Below, one piece after another: positions 37,101 through 45,622 of a stretch of 64,000 nucleotides of DNA. The position numbers and the translations under genes were made by a program. The notes beneath the pieces are model-generated. The model was not told the DNA's origin and did not search any database. It saw only the letters and a program-made list of their open reading frames with translations. This stretch comes from Axinella damicornis (lineage: Eukaryota > Porifera > Demospongiae > Axinellida > Axinellidae). The DNA lies in assembly GCA_963931865.1 (NCBI GenBank), contig OZ007508.1:6965716-7029715 (forward strand), in the 5' to 3' direction. Position 1 is the stretch's first letter. Every line of letters starts with the position of its first letter.

Positions 37101-38116
37101 ACTCTGGAACGCAACAGCTATCAGAATCTCCCATGTGCTTATGGATCAGACACTGGAGGTTGCCGTACACTTCAGGCTTTGCAGTACCTTCACGGACGTT
37201 TTGGACCAGTGTCTTCATTCAGCGGATCCTATAGTGCTGATGCCTGGACTCTTCACATTACACGGCAGAATACATCTGGTAGCTATGTTTATCAGTGGGC
37301 CATTTAGGCTTTGCATTATATTTTTGTTTGTTATGCAGACTGTACATCACCTACAACGTCACCCACAACTGCTGATGGGGCTGAAGCAGCATTGACTACT
37401 CAGCCAAATATAGGTATTACAATAAATGCCACAGTAGAATGTTTTGTAATACCTTCCTTCAACAAGAAGTTTTTTATCAACTTCTTTTTATGCAGAAACA
37501 TTGGGAAACCGTGCTTGCAGTGCTACTGTATGTGGTTCGGTTTTAACAGTGGTTGCTGTGACGGTGACCATGTGCATAATAGTGGTAGCAATATTTGTTA
37601 TTGTTACATGTAAGCGGAAGCAACATATGGATACATCAAACTCTTCATACAGCAGGTAAGGAACATGAATGCTTATCAATACACCACTGCAACTTGCACT
37701 TGACTAACAAGATAACTATGATTTATATCAGCCCAGCTTGTGCATAATACAAGAAGAATAAGACATTTACTGTGTTCACCTAGCCTCGTTCCCATGCAGT
37801 CCCACACCAGTGTTTCGTTGCTTGCAGGACAGAAACGTGGGGTACTGCAAGTGACGAAAAGCTGCGTGTGGGACTGGAGACAAGACAGTGTTTACGTCAG
37901 TCTCATTAGCTTTATGCATCATATTTCTTATTCAGCACCCAACCAGCAGCTAGTAGCAGCCCAGCTATACCAGCTCCCAGTGCAGAATATGCTGGCTACT
38001 GGGTTGGGATTGGTTGGATTCAGGGTGGCTCTGGAAGGGACACAAGTGCCGAGCAGTGTGCAGCCAGGTGGAATGAGGGCTGTGTATCTCCTCCACCTCA
38101 GTATGAAGAACTGTGA
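22151..38116 (+). CDS. Type I membrane protein with internally duplicated ectodomain (647 aa)
   Basis: Phase-matched exons are 22151-22193, 22262-22417, 25816-26129, 26619-26844, 26930-27028, 27585-27737, 36555-36865, 37053-37278, 37339-37413, 37496-37655 and 37936-38116, summing to a multiple of three. The protein starts with a signal peptide (MLAVLLVLCIAGLWG). Next is a Cys-rich module (NGQSTSCGSSC to CNCLNNPNRDRCTC), then a domain with GSCHITQGAGVRVG, ILVFVSYEPV-WTL-IPTGV and GRFGPVSSFSGSYRADAWTL, then a Ser/Thr-rich linker. The whole set is then repeated. It ends with a transmembrane helix (VVAVTVTMCIIVVAIFVIV), a basic stop-transfer KRKQ and a tail ending PPPQYEEL (PPxY, a WW-domain ligand). 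I do not recognise the main domain by name. The VSYEPV segment recalls uncharacterised marine-invertebrate proteins. Exon 2 uses a weak GTCAGT donor. A surface receptor or adhesion role is likely, ligand unknown. Confidence 0.82.
22960..23570 (+). repeat. Dispersed GGGTGCA-hairpin family, copy plus fragment
   Basis: The main copy at 23380-23570 contains CACCCTTCGGGTGCACCCAC, CTCACGCAGAACC, CAAGGACATTGCCGGAAGT and GAAAGTCTCATAACG. A shorter inverted fragment near 22957-23000 reads GACTTTCAGCTTCATGATGTCAC. It is in intron 2 of the membrane-protein gene. Confidence 0.7.
23955..24680 (+). repeat. Dispersed repeat (GCCATTGCTAAGTG family)
   Basis: The sequence starts TTGTGCCATTGCTAAGTGATC and continues GGCATCCCAAACGAAGC and TTGAGTGGGTGG. 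Related sequence occurs at 29695-29800 and 39400-39620. The end near 24590-24670 (CACTTTGAGAATAAAGTGG, GCTTTTATATGC) recurs inverted at 30055-30125. No coding sequence was recognised. Confidence 0.65.
24846..25770. mobile_element. 925-bp TA-flanked TIR element (CCGTATAGCGG ends)
   Basis: Terminal inverted repeats CCGTATAGCGGGTTATTTTCG and its complement at 25742-25770 (AAAATAATCCGCTATACGG) are flanked by TA on both sides. Subterminal ACGAAATTTTTCACCC blocks repeat in tandem at the left and inverted at the right. A further inverted pair inside (GACACTCCCAATG / CAATGGGAGTGTC) suggests nesting. TA flanks fit the Tc1/mariner group. No transposase was recognised. Confidence 0.85.
27385..27474. mobile_element. 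90-bp MITE of the CCTCGTTCCCAGG family
   Basis: CTAGCCTCGTTCCCAGGCCCG pairs with GGGGCCTGGGAACGAGGCGAT around a GAAAGAATGCAAGCGATGAAAAGC loop. Intronic. Relatives occur at 20352-20415, 37781-37892, 41644-41681, 50811-50836 and 55165-55206. Confidence 0.8.
27954..27990 (+). repeat. Poly-G/poly-C palindrome
   Basis: Eleven G, then ATT, then about 23 C, followed by an A-rich run. It forms a perfect G:C hairpin on either strand. Confidence 0.9.
28690..28771. repeat. Perfect hairpin, about 36-bp arms
   Basis: CAGCATCCTGTTATGTGCTG and the rest of the arm through CACCATCATGCA are mirrored exactly after a 7-base spacer. The loop is too small for a transposon interior. It is intronic in the 22151 gene. 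Confidence 0.88.
28940..29600 (+). mobile_element. Dispersed element with 29-bp minisatellite, copy 1
   Basis: The 5' part reads ACAAGTAGCTTTGCTAACTT, then CGCCGGACAGCTCTGTGCAG. About 13 tandem units of CTGCTGCTCCCCGATTGCGTCCGCTTCAG follow (29036-29420). The 3' part reads CCATGCCCAGTGTTCTCAAA, GTTCAGTAAATTGAAGTACG and CACTTCCGTCACTCACACAC. Long open frames (Ala-Ala-Pro-Arg-Leu repeats) follow from the minisatellite and the 29-bp unit does not keep one frame, so they are not called as genes. Confidence 0.8.
30428..30950. mobile_element. 523-bp TA-flanked TIR element (CCGTATTTCCGCG ends)
   Basis: The left end CCGTATTTCCGCGATCAAAC and the right end GTTTGATCGCGGAAATACGG are exact inverted repeats flanked by TA. 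Subterminal CGATTAGTGGCCGCCCTCGA blocks appear at both ends in the same orientation. A non-autonomous mariner-like MITE is likely. Confidence 0.87.
31352..31665 (+). repeat. Tandem duplication, about 185-bp period
   Basis: CCTCAAGCCCCCTACGCCAG through GCGCAGACTACCCAAGACCTG and CTTCGTCTCGTCTTC is repeated once with about 95% identity. A smaller duplication (ACAGGACAAAAGTTGTCTT) lies at 31217 and 31266. A minus-strand frame ending PMELVECSRVMVRK (31073-31200) looks protein-like but has no supporting context. Confidence 0.7.
31720..33170. other. Intronic stretch with GGCACCCCCTGCCAAA repeats
   Basis: Around 32220-32390 the motif TGCACCCCCTGCCAAAAATCCTAG recurs several times in degenerate form. 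A related inverted piece (CCTAGGAAAATTGGAATGGGG) lies near 32970. No gene was recognised. The stretch lies in intron 6 of the membrane-protein gene. Confidence 0.4.
33420..33735 (+). mobile_element. Dispersed element with 29-bp minisatellite, copy 2
   Basis: About five minisatellite units (33427-33575) are followed by GCCCAATGTTCTCAAACATT, GTTCAGTAAATTGAAGTACG and CACTTCCGTCACTGACACAC. It has the same layout as copy 1 with fewer units. Confidence 0.8.
34325..34880 (+). mobile_element. Dispersed element with 29-bp minisatellite, copy 3
   Basis: About 12 more diverged units (GCTGCTCCCTGATCGCGTCC) span 34365-34720. They are followed by the family 3' part (CGCAGAGTTCAAGGTTCGG, CACTTCCGTCACTCACAG). 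The frame yields Ser/Ala/Cys repeats with no known domain. Confidence 0.75.
35605..35945 (+). mobile_element. Dispersed element with 29-bp minisatellite, copy 4
   Basis: The 5' part GTACAAGTAGCTTTGCTCAC, TCTGGCACCGGACAGCTCTC leads into about five units. The 3' part (CCATGCCCAGTGCTCTCGAA, TCAGTAAATTGAAGTACAAAG) follows. It is the shortest complete copy and may be closest to the founding layout. Confidence 0.78.
36045..36385 (-). mobile_element. Copy of the GGGGCGGATCCAGG-end element, reverse orientation
   Basis: It ends AAAATCCTGGATCCGCCCCTG. Interior segments (TTGGGAACGAGACCACAACC, GGCGGCCCCGGGACCTGCAATCC, ATGCGGACTGATCAGC) recur in the opposite orientation at 42790-43030. It is in intron 6, just upstream of exon 36555. 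Confidence 0.65.
36555..38116 (+). CDS. Second ectodomain copy, TM and PPxY tail exons of the 22151 gene
   Basis: These five exons encode the second copy of the GSCHITQGAG domain, a shorter Ser/Thr linker, the transmembrane helix and the cytoplasmic tail. Differences from the first copy keep the frame: a three-base deletion turns RTTGYTSVNL into RTGNTHVNL, and most base changes are silent or mild. The stop codon is at 38114-38116. No clear AATAAA follows within 200 bases. Confidence 0.85.
37781..37892. mobile_element. MITE of the CCTCGTTCCCAGG family
   Basis: TAGCCTCGTTCCCATGCAGTCCCACAC pairs with GTGTGGGACTGGAGACAAGAC. The inner arms contain TTTCGTTGCTTGCAG and CTGCAAGTGACGAAAAGC. It lies in the last intron of the 22151 gene. 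Confidence 0.75.
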
Positions 38117-38807
38117 CCTGATATTAACACCATCAACTTTTAACATGTAGCTATGTGGAAGCTTGCCCATAATAACAAGTCATGACTGTTGCTTGTTTCC
38201 TTTGAGTCCTGTACCTTATATGTTATCGTAGCTACTGTTTATTTATTTAGCTAGCTTATTGTTGTGTGCATGGTTTTGCTGTTGTGTATTTGGGGAAGTA
38301 CTTACATAGGCTAGTCCTTTTGTGCAACCCTTTCTCCTTGAGATAAAATTATTTCAATTCAAAAAAAATTCAATATTTGGTATTGACGTGCACAAACAGA
38401 GTTGGCTATAAAAGCATTGGTACACTTAAGGGAAATGACCGTGGCTTCTGCAGAAGGGGGTAGCCCACTGCACGTGCACGCTAGAAACATTCTCAGTCTG
38501 GCATCAGGTGACACAGGCGCATTGCAGTTAAGTGTTGGGGACGAAGACCTTCCAAACCACAGCAGATGGCTCTGGCCACCTCTTCCACAGAGACCTTAAT
38601 AGGCATGCTATCTTCATCAGAGGAATGTTGGAATCAGAGTGGGGTGCATGGGGTACACATGCATTTGAACGCAGTCTTTATACTAACAATAGGCATGTAA
38701 GTTGAATGGTTGGCTTTACCATTAGCTATTGATTGTATCTTAAATTGACACATGCCTCCACAACTTGTGTCATGCACCATCTGAAATGGATGTGAGCTAT
38801 ATATTAC

Positions 38808-39082
38808 AAGTAATAAAAAACATTTAAAATGTAACAGGATGTAGGGATACCAGAACCGCAAAAAGTAAGGAAACAAGGTAGGGATGATCACACAAAACAG
38901 TGAAGTATACAACCCCCTACAGAGATCTTTTTCCATAATACGTGTATAATGAAAAAAGATATGTAGGGGGATTGTATACTTCACTGTTTTGTGTGATCAT
39001 CCCTACCTTGTTTCCTTACTTTTTGCGGTTCTGGTATCCCTACATCCTGTTACATTTTAAATGTTTTTTATTACTTGTTTAT
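38808..39082. repeat. Long near-perfect inverted repeat, arms about 125 bp
   Basis: From AAGTAATAAAAAACATTTAA inward through GGTAGGGATGATCACACAAA, the left arm is mirrored almost without change on the right. Visible differences are confined to the centre. It lies intergenically about 700 bases past the 22151 gene. Near identity of the arms implies recent origin or ongoing conversion. Confidence 0.9.
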
Positions 39083-39084
39083 GT

Positions 39085-40755
39085 CATTTTTTTTTAGCAG
39101 CAGGCGCATGCATACTGGACTCTGGCATTTACACTGCCAGCAATGGCTGAAGAATCAGACCCAAGCATCTCAAAAGCCAACCCTTTTCTGGATGGCTCCC
39201 TGAGCTGAAGACCATAGCTAAGTATAGTGTAGCTAAAATAGCTATACCAGATAGTAGTAGCGACACATTGTTGAGTCTTTAGATAGGCATTCACCCCTCT
39301 CACAGAACACAACATATATAGCACAGAGAATTTACCTCAGTCTACACGTGTAGGTACGGTTACCACAACAGCGCAAGGCACTTCTAATTCAGCGATCTTG
39401 GATAATAATTACGTATCGTTGCTAAGTGATCGTTTAAGTGCGCATGCGTACAAACATGAAAATGGCGTGACAAACGAAGCCATAGTTATTGAGTGGGCAG
39501 CTGTAGCCGCCTGGTGAAGACTTGGAGGTTGCCAAAAAGCGATGGGCTGGTGCACTGCTCGGTGTAAAATGCTGCTGTTTCGTGCGAAAACCATCATGAG
39601 GGATTGAGGCGACGTTCAGCTAGCCCGTCTGAAAGAAGAAAGAAGAAAGAAAAACAATTTGCCCGTTTTGCGAGTACCTGGTGCGGTACTTTCGCGACGG
39701 TTTTTCGCGACGCGAGGAGTCTTGTTGGTCATGAAAACACTCGAAGATGAACGGTATGTGGTTATAAAGGCTTATAAGTGTACCGTTTCTGAGATTTGGA
39801 GAGATTCTTTTGTATTAGCATATATTGCGTGTACGTCGTATCCATACATACAGAGTCTACCGACTCTGTGATAGAGTCTACCGACTCTGTGATAGGTATC
39901 GAACAGCCAGAATTAGAGATACATGAATACTATTACTGCATGGATGCAGCAAGTACTTGGCCTCGAGCATACAGAATCCATAATTATCATTCCAGCTGTT
40001 GCACATCCAATTATTGTTATTAAGCGGAGAGAAATGAGATTTTACAAATCAAGCGTTTCACACAAGCATGCAGTTACTACCAGCTAGCCCAAGTGACTCC
40101 TACTACTAGTAACGAATTGTCAGTTAAAATAATTATCTCAAGGACCAATCTGTTTGCATGGGATGAGAGACTTCTGGAAGTAGGAACACTATCAGCTTTG
40201 ACAGCTTTGCATGTCTCCATCGTTTTAGTGATGTGGTCAGTCAGTCAGTCCACCGTGCCATATGTGTCAGTTACACCCTATAATTGGGGCAAGTGTGAGT
40301 GAGCTGCACACTAGCAAGTCTGCATTGCACACGTGGGCTGTACGATAGTACGTATACGGTTCATGGATCATGGACGACGTACTACTTATACCAGACCGTG
40401 CACGTGGATCCTGTAAGCGGATTATATAGCTTCTTCCCATAGAAGTCCAGCTGATATGATGAAATGCCTTGTGAAAATCAATAAAGCATGCAGGCAGGTT
40501 TATAGGTATCCATGCATGGGTTTTCTAGCTTGAATAGGTATTAAAGTGTACATATTAGATGGTCCTGCATGACAACCTCTATAATATCATGCATGTGGCC
40601 ATATTAACAAGGGATATTATAACTCCGAAATTTGCCACCAAAAATATTATGCAACTAAAGCAGCATAATAAAATTGGAATTGCAATAATTAAAAGCATAA
40701 TATTAGACTCATCCCAATCCATAATGGCAATCAAAATCTGCAGAAATCATGCTAC
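39085..40755. other. Intergenic stretch, no gene recognised
   Basis: It contains a GCCATTGCTAAGTG-family repeat fragment (39400-39620), a GAAAGAA tract near 39635 and a two-copy GAGTCTACCGACTCTGTGATA repeat near 39851-39895. Frames here show no domain or splice-consistent exon. Confidence 0.5.
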
Positions 40756-41357
40756 TTAGCTATCATTCGCCAGTTCAGTTTGTTCTGATTCGCTTTCTTC
40801 GTCGTCCTGCACCTCCTCCACCCTCTCCTGCTCTTCTCTACCCCTCAGGTGTGGAGCAACAGTGCCTAGCCTCACATACAGCAGGAGGAAGGTGGCTAGT
40901 ATCACCAGCTGTATTCCCAGTATAATGGACATGGACAGGAAGGTGTGCTTCATCATGTTTTCATATGCTGCATCAACTGGCGGGCAAGGCAAAGGGAAAT
41001 TATGGATATGGGTATTGGTCCTGCAGAAAGTACTTAATATATGCATCGCTCAAAAAATAGTTATTTTGCAAAGGAATAAAAGTTCAGTTGTCCCAAACAG
41101 TGACACAACTAAGATTATAGAACTATGATGCATAACTAGAGAACACCACGCTAGGTACTCGAGTCGGAGTTTGCAAGGCGAGGTGTAAGCGCAGGGCTAT
41201 TGCATAGTGGTCGTGTTTGTTCCTGGTTGTCAGAATGCCACGCGTACTGCCTTTTCTCTTACACAGGATGTCCATATCCTTGGGCACAGAAAAAGAGTAA
41301 GTTGCTTGTGTTGCAGTAGCCGTTTCGTACCTTCAGTGATGTCCCGCCATATCACAA
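40756..41357 (-). CDS. Last exons of an unidentified single-pass membrane protein (partial)
   Basis: Exon 40976-40756 follows a GCCCGCCAG acceptor. It encodes AYENMMKHTFL, a strong transmembrane helix (SMSIILGIQLVILATFLLLYV) and an acidic tail rich in Glu and Asp ending TELANDS, then a stop. A 27-base exon at 41357-41331 (VIWRDITE) joins in phase and its TTG-GTG-ATA start follows a CACAG acceptor, but this small exon is tentative. Start and identity were not found. It lies beyond the stop of the CRT-like gene on the same strand, and splice phase argues against it being an alternative end of that gene through the canonical acceptor. Confidence 0.5.
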
Positions 41358-41643
41358 CTGTGCGTGTATAAATCAATGCTCACAGGCAGTGATGACCTGA
41401 TGACCCCTGTTTGCCGTTCAACTGTACTGTGTGCGCTTTCGAGCTAGCCATGCCATGCTGTTATCATGGGTGATGCAATGGCTCATCTGTCAATACTGAT
41501 GCAGTGGAGCAATGAAGCTTAATTACCCCAACATTAGCCCTCCACCTTGACCTTGCTGACCACGCAGGACAGTAGGCAGGACAGCTATAGCCTCAAAAGA
41601 ATGCTTACTCAGGATACTCAAATTCTACCGAGTAGGGTTTTTA

Positions 41644-41681
41644 ATAGCCTCGTTCCCAGGCGGCCTGGGAACGAGGCTATA
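41644..41681. mobile_element. Minimal palindrome of the CCTCGTTCCCAGG family
   Basis: ATAGCCTCGTTCCCAGGC abuts its own complement GCCTGGGAACGAGGCTAT with almost no spacer. The MITE is reduced to its two termini. Confidence 0.9.
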
Positions 41682-41898
41682 GGTTTTTAATAAACCGAGA
41701 TACAGCGAAAAATTCGTTTTCATGTGTGTTTTATGCCCAAGGTATACTATCAATCCCCGACTCCAAACAAACATTAATTTTGGAAACCCAATTCACTGTC
41801 ACAGATTTCATGTAGATGTATGCAACTACTCCAGTGAGTGATGCGTCTCTAATAAACAACCAATATCATTAGTGATGAAAGTTCACTACTGCAATCGT

Positions 41899-43812
41899 CT
41901 AGTGTTCCAGCAGTGGTGTCTTCTCAGTTTCTGCTTGGATGGGGACTACTTCTTCCTCCTTTGCAATTGAACTCTGCATCTTCCTCCTGCAGTGAAATCA
42001 TTTCATGTGTAACATAAGCCAGTGTTGTGTCTACCCAACCGGCACCACAGTAGGAGCATAATTAGTTTCAGTTGCTGCAGCGTCCATTATGCTTGCCTCA
42101 GTTTTATGACTTAACTAGTGCATATGTGGATGGGCCCGTTTCCCATTCCCTGCTTTTCCAGTTGCCCGAGATTGAAAAAGTGTTATTGTCATTTAAGTGG
42201 TTAGGAACTTATACTCCTCTGCAGTGTGGTCCACCAATTGCTTACCCGCTGATTCTGAAGATTAATCTCTCACAGGTTGACTTCAGCTCTTTGTACCTGT
42301 GGCATGATACCAGAGATCATCATAGTCACTCGTATTGTACACTGTAGCAGGCAATGATGTAAGAGATCATCACCCCTGTATCATACACTGTAGTACGCAA
42401 GAAATACCTTGTGTACTGTACAGAGTCATAAGATGAAAGTGCCAAAGTCTGCTTTAATGTCAATGCTACGATAGCTTTGTTCAAATTTTGTCACCTTAAT
42501 ACATTATACATTTGACTTTGCATCTACTATATTAGCCTCTTGACCATGCCTTCATATCCCAGTACTAAGCCACAGGGGCTGAACATTGAAGGTGTACTGA
42601 GCCGCAGAGCTGAATATCCTTGGTATAATGATCCACAGAGCTGAATATCCCAAGTATACTGAGCAACAGAGCTGAATATCCTTGGTATACTGATCCACAG
42701 AGGTGCAGGGGCGGATACAGGATTTATGAAAGGGGGGGGGGGGGGGGGCACCATATATTAAACGCTGGCGGAGACAGTGCATAGAGGTATGTAGTGCTGA
42801 TCAGTCCGCGCGAAGCACGGAAAAAAAATTTGCTTTCATTTTTCACTTCTCAGGATGGGCTCTCGTGGCACCTTCGTGCTTTGCACTGCAAGTTCCAGAT
42901 GTACAAGGATTGCAGGTCCCAGGGCCGCCATGAGCTTCTTCCTTGCTCAAATTTCGCTCACGAACGTAATACGTACGTACACGGAGGGGTATACTAGATC
43001 GTGGTCTCGTTCCCAAGCCGTTTGGTTTCAGGCAACGCACGATATTGCGAGCTGAGGAGGCCAGGCCAGGAGTTGCAACGTAGTGGCAGCAAGTTAGTAA
43101 GGAGGAAAATAAAGTGATGAAGAAGCAAAAGGGGGGGGGGGGCCCTAGATCCGCCACTTGAGGTGAGTACTCCAAGTATACTGAGCCACAGAGCTGACTA
43201 TCCCAGTGTCACAGAGCTGGATATCCCAGGCATACTGAGCCACAGAACTAAATGCCCTGAGCAAAACCAACAATATCCTGAGCCACAGAGGTGAGTATAC
43301 TGAGTTACAAAAACTGAGTCACAGAGCAAGGTATACCAGTGACAGATCCAGACATGTTTCCATATGGCGTTCACGGGAAACACTTAGAGAGAATTGTGAA
43401 CATGTACAAGCAGATGCACGTGCAAATATGTGCAATATACTAAGAGAAAGTGACTGCATAAATCACCATGGGTCTGTGAAACCACTATTTCGGGATCTGC
43501 CACAGTATTTGAGTCACAATGCACATCATCGTACACAAGAGCGCATAAGTAGGTCGCATGACCTACTTATGCGCTCTTGTCGTACACTAAGTCTGCAAAA
43601 GCCACAGTTCATGAAATTAAGAGCAGTTACGCAGTAGGATCACTCACCCAATATTGTAGAAGAAGATGGCTGGCACCATCAGTACAATGCCTCCAATACT
43701 AAAGTAGGTGAGACTGTCAGCATGAGGCTCTAAGAAAAAATTGCCGCAAGAATCCTGTTGAAATATGCTCCAGAACAATGCTCCTAGCGGGGTTACTAGT
43801 GTCTGTGTGTGT

Positions 43813-43859
<47 letters not shown>

Positions 43860-45581
43860 TGTGAGTGTGTGTGTGCGTAATGTGTGTGTTTTGTGGGTTG
43901 GAGAGGGGACAGCGTATGTACTACTATGTATGATACACACACGCTACTCAGGTATGTTAGGAATGTCTTGATCAATTTCACGTAATGCAGACAATTAGAT
44001 TATTGATCCGCAGATTATACCTCACGGTACAGTTGTGATGTGTGGAGCGTTGTGTTTTTGACTACAAAGAAAGGCTTTTGAGTGTAGGAAAGAGCAGTTT
44101 TGTCCGCGCTTGGTTTGGGCACTAGGCCTGTGAAAACAGCCAAGTGAAAATGCCGTAGTTCACAGTACCGCGCCACAAGTGTGCCGCTTGGTGCCAGCTA
44201 GCTCCAAATTACTACATGTAGCTCATTGTTTCATCGTGCGATATACAGCTGCGCAGTTGCACCGCTCTGCCTAATAACAGGGCTGTCTCGATTCCAGATC
44301 ATGCAGACAGGGAGTGTATACCCAGAATTGCGATCCAGTAGCCGTGTGGGAGGTGCAACCGATGGCTCACCTTGGAGTAGCAAGCAGACAAATGGCAGTA
44401 GCACATAGCAGATAGAGCACTGGTGGAAGACCTGGGGGAGGAGGATCCCTCCACCCCCACCCCCAGATCCATCCCTGGTCAGCCTGACACACGTACAGAG
44501 GATGATAGTATGCCTACTATTGAATCCAATGCTGGCCAGTGTTCTCGCTAGTAATCTACTGGTGCACAATGTATAATTGTATCAAGCAGACATGTGAATG
44601 GCTCTGTTTACACACTACTATTGAATGTTAAGTGGGAAACCCTGCCAGCAGCTGCTGTGGGCAGGGAAATAAATAATTAAGGAAGCATCCAAATGGTGCA
44701 CCTACTTAAGTTTACTACATCAAATGGAGATTCGATTAACCAAATGCATCTGCTAAAGGCCTAGCGAGAACACTGGTGCTGGCTGATGAATGCTGCCAGG
44801 GGGGTTGGACTTATTTTATTATTACTGAGCCAAATGTGCTTTAACTGCATACTGGAAAGTACCGGTAGGTCAATAAGATTTTCGGTGCATTTTGCATGCC
44901 ACTCATTGACACACTGACTGGTGGCTTCGCCACCTATTTACCTATGGCTCCCCTTAGTAAAAAATAATTCCTATGCCTGTGTATATACAAACACAGCGTT
45001 AACACCAAATGAGGGGCAGTTCTTCATTGAAATCAATATTACACATTCCGAAATGGCAGATCAACACAATTAACGTTGATCGCTCTTCATTCCTGTATTT
45101 CTCTGGCAGCAAGAAATAACCAAGTCTAAAGTAAAATGCATGCAAGGCTAAGACAGAGCAATAAGCAATATACGTAACACCATTACGGTCTTTTGACCAG
45201 TTTGCTTCAGAGGTGCTACTGCTTCAGAGGAAGTGTCCCCATCGTACCAGTGTAACCATTGTACAACAGGAGTTATATACAGGGCGTTGAATCTTATATT
45301 AATGCACGTGAGCATATTATTATATAAGATAAGACTAAATGCCGAATTTTCACTCAGCAGGTCACATAATTATGTGTGTGATTCAAAGCATGATCACCTG
45401 AACAACAGCAAGGTAGGTGGCTCCCTCGGCGTATCTCAGCAGCAGCCCACCCCCAACGTAGGACAGGACATACATGGAGATGAAGGCAGTACCACGGACT
45501 CCCGGTGCATAGTTACAGCCTGCCTGGCCAAAGAAACACTTGATTGCAAACCAGTAGCTGAGAGTGTATGTGTGAGTGTGT

Positions 45582-45622
<41 letters not shown>

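Noticed and set aside
22151..38116. Two separate tandem genes instead of one duplicated gene
   Set aside because: No second signal peptide or promoter was seen before 27585, and exon 27028 joins exon 27585 in the same phase as signal exon to exon 2. Transcript data could still overturn this.
43648..43729. Shorter CRT-like exon 5 starting at the TTTTTTCTTAG acceptor
   Set aside because: It would leave a premature stop and lose the TPLGALFWSIF helix, which matches the family. The upstream acceptor at 43802 is in phase.
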